NCBI GenBank assembly: GCA_003552485.1
Contig: PUMX01000476.1
Coordinates: forward strand, 1-6,260
DNA length: 6,260 bases
Direction: 5' to 3'
Origin: Candidatus Hydrogenedentota bacterium
Lineage (GTDB): Bacteria; Hydrogenedentota; Hydrogenedentia; Hydrogenedentales; SLHB01
The notes below the pieces were generated by a model. That model worked only from the letters and a program-made list of their open reading frames with translations, was not told where the DNA came from and ran no database searches. The position numbers and the translations under genes are program-made. Shown in pieces: positions 1-5,235 of the stretch; the first letter of the stretch is position 1; every line of letters starts with the position of its first letter.

Positions 1-25
1 ACGCATCTCTTGGCTCGCTTGTCAT
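1..25 (-). CDS. Start of an unidentified gene, cut by the window edge
   Basis: Reading leftward, an ATG at 25-23 opens a frame whose eight visible codons give MTSEPRDA before the window ends. A purine-rich ribosome binding site, AAAGGG (minus strand, 34-39), lies 8 bases upstream, which is the usual spacing. The stop codon of the beta-helix gene is only 36 bases upstream and no hairpin lies between them, so the two are probably co-transcribed. The visible N-terminus is polar and does not look like the start of a signal peptide, unlike the neighbours, so the product may be cytoplasmic. Function cannot be inferred from eight residues. The call rests on the start codon, its ribosome binding site and its position. 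Confidence 0.45.
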
Positions 26-61
26 GCCGTGTTCCCTTTCCCGTTACCGGATATGCGGGGC

Positions 62-1465
62 TTACTCCAGATTGTCGCTGATTTGGCCGCCAGTTCCTTC
101 AATCTCATCGAGAACCCGCGACAGATTACTGGTAATCATATAGTTTTCCAGCGTTACATTTCCGCTTTTGCGGGCGAGCGTAACCCCAGCGGGCTCCGCA
201 TCGGGAGACGAGACGTTGTGGATCTGCACGTTGCGATGATTGCCCCATTCACCCGTGAGCCGGTATTCAAGCCGGGCCGCGTTTGGATTGCCGCCGCGGA
301 TCACCACGCCGTCGACAATCACATCGCTGCAATCAACCAACTCGATGGCGGGCATGGTCTCGCCGTCAAATATGGGCGCCAGCAGATCCCCGGCCGTCTC
401 ATCGCCGATGTCTTCGTGCCGCACCACGCCTTCGTGGTTGTGCACGAACACGTTGCGCAGGATCGTCCCCTTGCTTTGACGCACGGAGATGCCGCCAATG
501 TCGGTGTTGTTGTTGATACGAATATTCTCGAGCAGCACATTGTCGAAGTACATCACGTCGACCCGCGCCCGCCGGTGCGGAAAATCCGGGTGTATCCACC
601 AGTTGTCGCCGGAAACATCGCGGATGGTCAGATTGATGTGGTGATAGTCACCCTGATGACTCGACACCGCCTGATGGCTGTTGGTTACATACACGCCCTC
701 GACGAGGATGTCCGCCTGGGATTCGCCTTCGCCGCCACGGTGATCGTGGACCTCGACGCCGTAGAGACAGCCATCGCCGAAGACGTTGCGCACGGTGATG
801 TTATAGTTGCCGTCCACTACTTCGACCGGACCACGATAGGCGTTATTGTAACCCCAGATGTTCTCCACGAGGATATTGCGGTTGTAAATGCCCTCGCGCC
901 CGTGTCCATTGATCGAGATCGTGTCGCGTTGAATGTCGCGGCTCACAATGTTGCGGATGACGCCATCGTAGATGTCTTCCCCCTTCAACGCGGCTCTCAC
1001 TTCGACGCCATGGCGCGTGGCGTTGGTGACGTAACCATTCTCGACGCGAAAGTTGTCTTCGCCGACAAGAAGCAAGGTGGCCCGTTGCTCTTGGCCTACG
1101 GTGTCATAGTTGCCGTGAAGCCGGAAGTCCTTAACTACGACGTCCTTGGCTCTCACCACGAGGATCTCTGTTCCCCCTACGTCGTCGGCGAGCCGTGCAT
1201 GCAGGTTCAACAACTTGACGGGTTTCTCGATAACGATGGTTTCGTCCTCGCCAATCACCCGTTCTTCGCTGTCACAGATTACGGTGGCGTAAGGCGGCGC
1301 TTCATCGAGGACCGTCTGTATGTCGCGTCCATTGACGTGAATGACCGGTTCATAGTTCGTAGCTTCGGCCGTGGCGTATCCGCCCATCCCCAAGCCGCCT
1401 GCAAGTAGTAGGGCTACGCAACATCGCATTGCGACAGGGCGCAGCATGTCTAATTTAATTCGCAT
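62..1465 (-). CDS. Exported right-handed parallel beta-helix protein (pectate-lyase-like fold)
   Basis: The protein has 467 residues. Residues 1-35 form a Sec signal peptide: basic start, hydrophobic core CCVALLLAGGLGM, cleavage near ATAEA. Residues about 43-90 resemble the N-terminal cap of pectate-lyase-superfamily proteins (NGRDIQTVLDEAP). From about 90 to 445 there are many short beta-strand repeats of the PbH1 type, such as NILVENI, NITVRNV, DILVEGV and NLTIRDV, which form the coils of a right-handed beta-helix. This fold is typical of polysaccharide lyases and GH28-type hydrolases. The segment GPVEVVDGNYNITVRNV (212-228) recalls a family common in Planctomycetes-like genomes that has no assigned reaction, as far as I remember. 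I cannot name catalytic residues. An ATG 23 codons further upstream is possible, but this start has the ribosome binding site and begins a proper signal peptide. The gene follows the GH43-like gene by 129 bases, suggesting shared transcription. Confidence 0.92.
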   Translation of the reverse strand: MRIKLDMLRPVAMRCCVALLLAGGLGMGGYATAEATNYEPVIHVNGRDIQTVLDEAPPYATVICDSEERVIGEDETIVIEKPVKLLNLHARLADDVGGTEILVVRAKDVVVKDFRLHGNYDTVGQEQRATLLLVGEDNFRVENGYVTNATRHGVEVRAALKGEDIYDGVIRNIVSRDIQRDTISINGHGREGIYNRNILVENIWGYNNAYRGPVEVVDGNYNITVRNVFGDGCLYGVEVHDHRGGEGESQADILVEGVYVTNSHQAVSSHQGDYHHINLTIRDVSGDNWWIHPDFPHRRARVDVMYFDNVLLENIRINNNTDIGGISVRQSKGTILRNVFVHNHEGVVRHEDIGDETAGDLLAPIFDGETMPAIELVDCSDVIVDGVVIRGGNPNAARLEYRLTGEWGNHRNVQIHNVSSPDAEPAGVTLARKSGNVTLENYMITSNLSRVLDEIEGTGGQISDNLE

Positions 1466-1471
1466 CAATAG

Positions 1472-1479
1472 CCGCCTTT
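1472..1479 (-). promoter_or_regulatory. Ribosome binding site of the beta-helix gene
   Basis: The minus strand reads AAAGGCGG here; its AAAGG core ends 9 bases before the ATG at 1465. It decides between this start and the in-frame ATG at 1534, which would add 23 residues ahead of the signal peptide. A possible short hairpin, CGCCG/CGGCG (1486-1490 and 1502-1506, 11-base loop), sits just upstream. Confidence 0.6.
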
Positions 1480-1594
1480 CTCGTTCGCCGCCATAGTTGT
1501 TCGGCGGGCGTATACTCCAGCGCGGCGGAGCCACCCAGCCGTTAAGACTGAGCGCAGACCGCGGATGCCACTCGATAGCTGTTCCAAGCCCGGC

Positions 1595-2686
1595 TTACTC
1601 TTCTTCCAGAAAGATCTCCGCAATGGCGATCGACCATTCGCCCGCCGCGGAATAGAGAAGGAAGACTCGGCCGTCCTCTTCGTAAATGGCCGGGTCGCGG
1701 AGCTGATGCACGAAGTCATACGTGGCGCCCCAGGTCGATTGCTCGATGGGTTCGTCCACGCCTTCGAAGTCTTTTTCGGGTTTGAGAACCGTTTGCGGCT
1801 CGGTGAAACGCCATTCTTCCCAGTCATCCTCGAGGTTCTCGACTCGCGAAACCATGAGATGTTCCGGTTCGTCGTAACCCCGCGAGAAGAACACGTAGAG
1901 ATGGCCATCATGACGCCAAAGCGCCTTGTGGCGAATGCGGGGAATGATGCGCGGCCCCTCCTCGAAGTTGGTGAGGCCATCGCGCGAACGGTACATGATG
2001 CCGCCATCGTTGAAATACTTGGCGAGCGCATAATGCCATCCGTCATCATGCTCGAACACACGGAAGTAAAACAGCCCCAGGTACTCGTCCAGCGCCTCGA
2101 AGTTCAATCCATCCTCGGAAACCGCGACATACGTTCCTTGCCCGCGCGGACCGTCTTCAGGCGTCGGCTGGTGGTAATACATCCGGATGCGCTGTTCCTC
2201 ATGATCCACATGAACATCGGGACTCGCCACATGGTCTCTGGGCCGTCCTTCATAGCCGGGGGTTTCTTCCACCGGCAGCACGCCGGGTTGATGAAGCACC
2301 CACGGCCCTTTCAGGCAATCCGCGTAAGCCAGGTAGATATGCTCGCCGTGATGATGAGCGAAGTAGAGGTAATACTCGCCAAGCGGGTCTTCGATCCACT
2401 CGGGCGCTTGAATCAGTGAGGGTCCATTGATGTTGTTGCGCTCTTCGCCAACCAATCCATGCATTTCGCGATGGATGATGGGATTGGCGTCGAATCGTTC
2501 AACCCGGAAGCTGAATTCCGTTTCCGGCTCGACGTACTCCCAGTCGAGATCCTCATCCTCGAATTCGGTAGCGCCGGCAAAACCCGCGCCCAGCACCGCC
2601 ACAAAGGCGAACGCGGTCAGCATGCCCCAAAAGGGCGCCAAACGAGATTGCTGAGGCCTTCCCTCGCCATATCGAAGGTGATTCAT
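1595..2686 (-). CDS. Exported GH43-like five-bladed beta-propeller (putative glycoside hydrolase)
   Basis: The protein has 363 residues. A signal peptide covers residues 1-39 (hydrophobic core MLTAFAFVAVLGAGF, cleavage near FAGA). The rest reads as a GH43/GH117/GH130-type five-bladed propeller. Visible motifs are NPIIHREMHGL (68-78), NINGPSLI (85-92), YLYFAHHHG (106-114), HVASPDVHVD (152-161), YFRVF with YALAKY in the middle blades, and a last blade with LRDPAIYEEDGRVFLLYS followed by GE and IAIAEI (about 329-358). Enzymes of this fold cleave arabinans, xylans and other furanosides or pyranosides using two Asp and one Glu. Asp66 and Asp157 are candidate acidic residues, but I cannot assign the general acid or the substrate. 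The chosen ATG has a strong ribosome binding site; an in-frame ATG at 2770 would put 28 residues before the signal peptide. It is divergent from the coiled-coil gene and upstream of the beta-helix gene. Confidence 0.93.
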   Translation of the reverse strand: MNHLRYGEGRPQQSRLAPFWGMLTAFAFVAVLGAGFAGATEFEDEDLDWEYVEPETEFSFRVERFDANPIIHREMHGLVGEERNNINGPSLIQAPEWIEDPLGEYYLYFAHHHGEHIYLAYADCLKGPWVLHQPGVLPVEETPGYEGRPRDHVASPDVHVDHEEQRIRMYYHQPTPEDGPRGQGTYVAVSEDGLNFEALDEYLGLFYFRVFEHDDGWHYALAKYFNDGGIMYRSRDGLTNFEEGPRIIPRIRHKALWRHDGHLYVFFSRGYDEPEHLMVSRVENLEDDWEEWRFTEPQTVLKPEKDFEGVDEPIEQSTWGATYDFVHQLRDPAIYEEDGRVFLLYSAAGEWSIAIAEIFLEEE

Positions 2687-2696
2687 AATGCCCGTG

Positions 2697-2705
2697 CTCC
2701 TTCCT
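2697..2705 (-). promoter_or_regulatory. Ribosome binding site of the GH43-like gene
   Basis: The minus strand reads AGGAAGGAG, ending 10 bases before the ATG at 2686. It supports this start over the in-frame ATG at 2770. Confidence 0.75.
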
Positions 2706-2846
2706 GTATTTTTGGGCGGCTCCCGATGAGGGAAAATTGAAGACGACCGCCTCAACCAGCCGTGAACCATCTCTTATCAACTCGCTAATCATTACAGGCA
2801 TGGCCTTGCAAACGCAAAAAGGCGTTATGTTTCATGTGGGGTTTCG

Positions 2847-2857
2847 GGGCAATGCCC
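2847..2857. repeat. Short inverted repeat GGGCA-A-TGCCC
   Basis: Perfect 5-base arms flank a single central A. It lies in the middle of the divergent region, so it could be a regulator half-site pair. It is short enough to arise by chance. Confidence 0.3.
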
Positions 2858-2880
2858 AGTTGCGAGGGTAACACAGAGAA

Positions 2881-2895
2881 GCGCCCATATGGCGC
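2881..2895. repeat. Bulged near-palindrome centred on CCATATGG
   Basis: The 15 bases GCGCCCATATGGCGC are self-complementary apart from one extra C in the left arm. The element lies about 150 bases before the coiled-coil start codon and about 195 bases before the GH43-like start. A role as an operator is only a guess from its position. Confidence 0.3.
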
Positions 2896-3030
2896 AAGCC
2901 GGCATCAGGCGGCGAGCAACCGATTCAGCGTGAAACTAGGTGTTGATGAACGTAGTCGAAATACGAAAGTGGGAGGGCCGGGGAGTAATTCGCCCTTGCT
3001 GGGGGCTTTGCTGTCTTGGTCCGAACGGTC

Positions 3031-3038
3031 AAGGAGGT
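3031..3038 (+). promoter_or_regulatory. Consensus ribosome binding site of the coiled-coil gene
   Basis: AAGGAGGT is a full match to the anti-Shine-Dalgarno complement, 6 bases before the ATG at 3045. It fixes the start and rules out the in-frame ATGs at 2940 and 2946. It is the strongest site in the window and suggests high translation. Confidence 0.85.
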
Positions 3039-3044
3039 TTGACT

Positions 3045-3605
3045 ATGCGTATAGGGACGCGATGGATATGGTGTGCGCCGGCCGTTGCCGCCGTAGCGCT
3101 AGGCGGCGCTTTTGTCGGACACAATGCGGTCAACGCGGAACAGGAGGCGCCCCCCGGCAATCCTGCGCTGGAAGAGCGAGCGGAAGCGCTCGAGGCGCGT
3201 CTGGCCGAACAAGAGGCCGCTCTACATCACGCCAATGAGGAGCGGCGGCAGCAAACGCAACACCTCGAGGCGCAATTGGCCGAACAGGGCGCCGAATTGC
3301 AAGCCTTGCGGGAGCAGGGCTCCCAAGCGCAGCAGCAGTTAACACAGCAGATTCAGCAAACGCGGACTGATCTCGAGCATCAGCTTCAGACGAACACGCT
3401 TCGAATCACAAGACGTCAGGATCAGCTTGAACATGCGCTGGCGCAACACCAGACAGAGCAAGCATTGCATGCTGCCCAGAGCCAACTGGAGCAAGCCACG
3501 CAGACTCAGCAACACCTCGAAGAACAATTGCAAGCCAAACAAGATCAGATTGCCCAACTGGAGCAACAGCTCGCAGAGGCCGAAGCTGGCGCAGCCGGTC
3601 CGTGA
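3045..3605 (+). CDS. Small exported Gln/Glu-rich coiled-coil protein
   Basis: The protein has 186 residues. Residues 1-31 look like a signal peptide: MRIGTR start, hydrophobic WCAPAVAAVALGGAFVG, cleavage after AVNA. From about 42 to 178 the chain is almost entirely heptad-patterned and rich in Gln, Glu, Ala and Leu, with no Gly/Pro breaks long enough to suggest a globular domain. It should form a long alpha-helical coiled coil in the periplasm or cell envelope. A basic patch, RITRRQ, near 120-125 may interrupt the coil. QHLEAQL (72-78) recurs as QHLEEQL (156-162). The tail is AEAGAAGP with no anchor or lipobox. I recognise no family; similarity to other coiled-coil proteins would be compositional. 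It stands alone between divergent and convergent genes, so it has its own promoter. A structural or scaffolding role in the envelope is plausible but unproven. Confidence 0.85.
   Translation: MRIGTRWIWCAPAVAAVALGGAFVGHNAVNAEQEAPPGNPALEERAEALEARLAEQEAALHHANEERRQQTQHLEAQLAEQGAELQALREQGSQAQQQLTQQIQQTRTDLEHQLQTNTLRITRRQDQLEHALAQHQTEQALHAAQSQLEQATQTQQHLEEQLQAKQDQIAQLEQQLAEAEAGAAGP
3259..3530 (+). repeat. Diverged internal repeat in the coiled-coil gene
   Basis: The 20 bases at 3259-3278 and at 3511-3530 match at 17 positions (AACACCTCGA shared, then a diverged half ending CAATTG). They are 252 bases apart, which equals 84 codons or exactly 12 heptads, so both copies sit in the same heptad register. 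Confidence 0.5.
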
Positions 3606-3640
3606 AAACGCCCCAGTAGCAATAGCTCAGCCTAAAACAG

Positions 3641-3681
3641 CAGCAGGCCCGTCCGCCGCATCCCGGCGAACGGGCCTGCTG
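3641..3681. terminator. Hairpin between convergent genes, probable bidirectional terminator
   Basis: CAGCAGGCCCGT (3641-3652) pairs perfectly with ACGGGCCTGCTG (3670-3681). After one C/A mismatch the stem continues with CGCCG/CGGCG (3654-3658 and 3664-3668) around a 5-base loop, CATCC. It lies 35 bases after the coiled-coil stop and 31 bases after the stop of the PL22-like gene on the other strand. On the minus strand the stem is followed after three bases by TTTT (3634-3637), giving a weak intrinsic terminator tail. The plus strand has no good T run, so termination there may need Rho or be inefficient. Confidence 0.8.
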
Positions 3682-3712
3682 TATTGGCTTCAGGTATCTA
3701 TATCGCCAACCA

Positions 3713-4987
3713 CTACTCCTCCTCAGCCGGAAAGGCGAGGTCAAGGATGTAGACTTGCCGCGAGCCATCGTGGGTCGAGTCGATGCAGATGGACTGGCCG
3801 TCCCGGCTCCAACGGGGATGCAAGTCGCAACGATAGACGCCCGTGAATTCCGGGGGTTGATGGAACCGCCCCAGCTCGGCGACCTCTTCCTCCTCATCCA
3901 TACGCACCAGATAGAGATGCTGCATGCGCTCCTCGCCAACGGGGTATGTGTCGGTAATCATCCACTCTCCGTCAGGCGAGAAATGGCAGTGGCCGTCGCG
4001 CCTGAGTTCGTCGGGCGCAATAGGCCGGTGGTCGTCTTCGCCGTCCGTGAAAAACACGTGCAGCCACGGCGTTTCGGCCTGGTACCGCGAGGTGACGACC
4101 ATGCGCTCGCCGTCCAGCCAGTCATAGTGCGATGCGCCCCACGAATATGGCAGCACGCAGCGGAGATCGCTGCCGTCCGGGCCTACCGTGAGCCCGGCGG
4201 TCTGGCGGCGGTCATCTACGTCATGAATGCGCGCCATGAAAAATATGCGCCCGCCGTCGCGGCTAAACAGCACATGGTTGAACCAGAGCAGGTTGTCCTC
4301 GCTTCCCTCCGGCACGGGTTCTACGTTGAACGCGTCCTCGAGCGACACAATCAGTTCTGATTCTCCCGTCTCCAGGTCCACAATATAGAGTCCGTCGTCA
4401 TCGGGATGCGGATGATCATCCTCGGCGGCGTCCACGCCCGCGTAGCCGTAGCCGGGCCGGGTGATACGCAGCCGCGCATAGCTGATGCTCGCAGCCTGGG
4501 TTCCGTCCGGCGACACGGCGGCGACGGGACGGTCCAGCGTCCGGCGTTCACCCGTTTCCACGTCCAGAATGACGCTCTTGAGGTTTCCGTTCTCGCGGTC
4601 GTTGTAGATGATCTTCCGGCCAGGCAGGTCATCAAGCCAATGCACCATGGACCCCTGCTGGAAGTTCCATGCGGCCGTCTCGGCCACCACTTCGGATTCA
4701 CCGGTCTCCAGATCGTGCAACACGATATTCGCGCGGTCGTCCGCCTCGACCAAGCGGTCGCTGAAGGTGGATTGCATGTGGATGAGATAACGGCCGGACT
4801 CATCCCATGGTGGAATGCCGTAGTACCCAAAGAAATTGTGGTTAGGCCCTTCGGTTATCTGGCGAACAGTTTCAATATGAGGATAACCGTCGGGAACGTC
4901 TGTGTTGATAACGTATTCTGACGGTTCGTCAGCAAAACACCACACGGCGCACAGGACCAGCGGCAAGATTCTCAGACAGTTGCGCAT
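3713..4987 (-). CDS. Exported TolB-like beta-propeller related to PL22 oligogalacturonate lyases
   Basis: The protein has 424 residues. A signal peptide covers residues 1-19 (MRNCLRILPLVLCAVWCFA). The rest has propeller-blade signatures of the WD40-like/TolB type: SPDG twice, SRDG twice and DLETGES twice. A conserved-looking block, NHNFFGYYGIPPWD (49-62), and WNFQQGSMVHWL (107-118) mark a family I recall from Planctomycetes-like genomes. His residues fall at blade starts: His238 (FNHVLFSRDG), His287 (SHYDW), His333/335 (GHCHFSPDG) and His390 (LHPRWSRDG). This spacing recalls oligogalacturonate lyase, where such residues bind a metal and act in catalysis. Asp388 appears where that enzyme has a metal-binding His, so the activity may differ. 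A pure binding role is also possible. The start was chosen for its ribosome binding site (4996-5002) and signal peptide; an ATG 12 codons upstream is less likely. It converges on the coiled-coil gene and has its own promoter. Confidence 0.92.
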   Translation of the reverse strand: MRNCLRILPLVLCAVWCFADEPSEYVINTDVPDGYPHIETVRQITEGPNHNFFGYYGIPPWDESGRYLIHMQSTFSDRLVEADDRANIVLHDLETGESEVVAETAAWNFQQGSMVHWLDDLPGRKIIYNDRENGNLKSVILDVETGERRTLDRPVAAVSPDGTQAASISYARLRITRPGYGYAGVDAAEDDHPHPDDDGLYIVDLETGESELIVSLEDAFNVEPVPEGSEDNLLWFNHVLFSRDGGRIFFMARIHDVDDRRQTAGLTVGPDGSDLRCVLPYSWGASHYDWLDGERMVVTSRYQAETPWLHVFFTDGEDDHRPIAPDELRRDGHCHFSPDGEWMITDTYPVGEERMQHLYLVRMDEEEEVAELGRFHQPPEFTGVYRCDLHPRWSRDGQSICIDSTHDGSRQVYILDLAFPAEEE

Positions 4988-4995
4988 CAGTTGTT

Positions 4996-5002
4996 CCCCT
5001 CC
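4996..5002 (-). promoter_or_regulatory. Ribosome binding site of the PL22-like gene
   Basis: The minus strand reads GGAGGGG, ending 8 bases before the ATG at 4987. It supports this start over the in-frame ATGs at 5023 and 5020. Confidence 0.7.
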
Positions 5003-5035
5003 GTTACGTTTGCGGCTCATCATGTGATGGGCTTC

Positions 5036-5064
5036 AAACTACCCATTATCCGCCGAAGTGTCAA
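5036..5064 (-). promoter_or_regulatory. Sigma-70-type promoter of the PL22-like gene
   Basis: On the minus strand a perfect -35 box TTGACA (5059-5064) is followed after 17 bases by TAGTTT (5036-5041), which keeps the key T, A and final T of a -10 box. Transcription would begin near 5029, giving a leader of about 40 bases before the ATG at 4987. The -10 box is weak, which would suit activator control. Confidence 0.45.
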
Positions 5065-5070
5065 CATGCT

Positions 5071-5098
5071 CATAGCCCTGTAGCAGATGGCTACTATG
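5071..5098. repeat. Interrupted inverted repeat upstream of the minus-strand promoter
   Basis: CATAGCC (5071-5077) pairs with GG then CTATG (5089-5098) if three bases are bulged. The element lies just upstream of the -35 box of the PL22-like gene, centred about 55 bases before its predicted transcription start, where activators often bind. It also lies upstream of the plus-strand gene. Confidence 0.3.
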
Positions 5099-5119
5099 CC
5101 CCAATCCCGTCAAGCGCGT

Positions 5120-5149
5120 TTGATTCGTGTTGAGGCTGAAGCGTAGATT
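5120..5149 (+). promoter_or_regulatory. Possible promoter of the GH67/GH20-like gene
   Basis: TTGATT (5120-5125) and TAGATT (5144-5149) are separated by 18 bases; each matches four of six consensus positions. Transcription would start near 5156 with a leader of about 80 bases. An alternative -35, TTGAGG at 5130, overlaps the spacer. Confidence 0.25.
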
Positions 5150-5168
5150 AACATATCAACAATCATTC

Positions 5169-5180
5169 CCGGAGATCCGG
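5169..5180. repeat. Inverted repeat CCGGA-GA-TCCGG
   Basis: Two perfect 5-base arms are separated by two bases. The repeat falls in the presumed leader of the plus-strand gene, shortly after the possible transcription start, a position suited to an operator. It is short, so chance is possible. Confidence 0.3.
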
Positions 5181-5235
5181 CGGGGAAGTATGCCGTTTTG
5201 TGGGGTATTTCACCACTACTCGAAGGAACGCGATT

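Larger units (their letters stand above)
2687..3044. other. Divergent non-coding region, 358 bases
   Basis: This stretch separates the GH43-like gene (minus) from the coiled-coil gene (plus) and should hold promoters for both. I found no convincing -35/-10 pair on either strand. It contains several short inverted repeats: AACGC/GCGTT around 6 bases (2811-2826), GGGCA-A-TGCCC (2847-2857), and a bulged near-palindrome centred on CATATG (2881-2895). Open frames that cross it lack a ribosome binding site and coding character. No RNA gene or known riboswitch pattern is recognisable. Confidence 0.6.

Noticed and set aside
29..1408. A 459-codon open frame on the plus strand opposite the beta-helix gene
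   Set aside because: Its codons align exactly with those of the minus-strand gene, it lacks a ribosome binding site, and its product is a monotonous Val/Asp/Ala/His-rich chain without domain features. The opposite strand has a signal peptide and clear beta-helix repeats. It is an effect of codon bias.
1466..1534. N-terminal extension of the beta-helix protein by 23 residues
   Set aside because: The added residues precede a normal signal peptide, and the ribosome binding site fits the downstream ATG.
1565..2419. A 284-codon open frame on the plus strand opposite the GH43-like gene
   Set aside because: It is antisense to a gene with clear propeller motifs and has no ribosome binding site or recognisable domain.
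2811..2826. AACGC/GCGTT hairpin as a terminator or riboswitch element
   Set aside because: The stem is only five pairs, no T run follows it, and it lies upstream of both genes rather than after one.
2834..3238. A plus-strand frame that overlaps the start of the coiled-coil gene
   Set aside because: It runs in another frame from non-coding into coding sequence, is rich in Arg/Gly/Ser, and has no ribosome binding site.
3755..4360. Plus-strand open frames opposite the PL22-like gene, also 4406-4921
   Set aside because: They are antisense shadows with no start signals; the minus-strand protein explains the region fully.
4930..4945. A lipoprotein cysteine in the AVWC segment of the PL22-like signal peptide
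   Set aside because: Trp just before Cys does not fit the lipobox, which needs Gly, Ala or Ser there. Ordinary cleavage after CFA is more likely.
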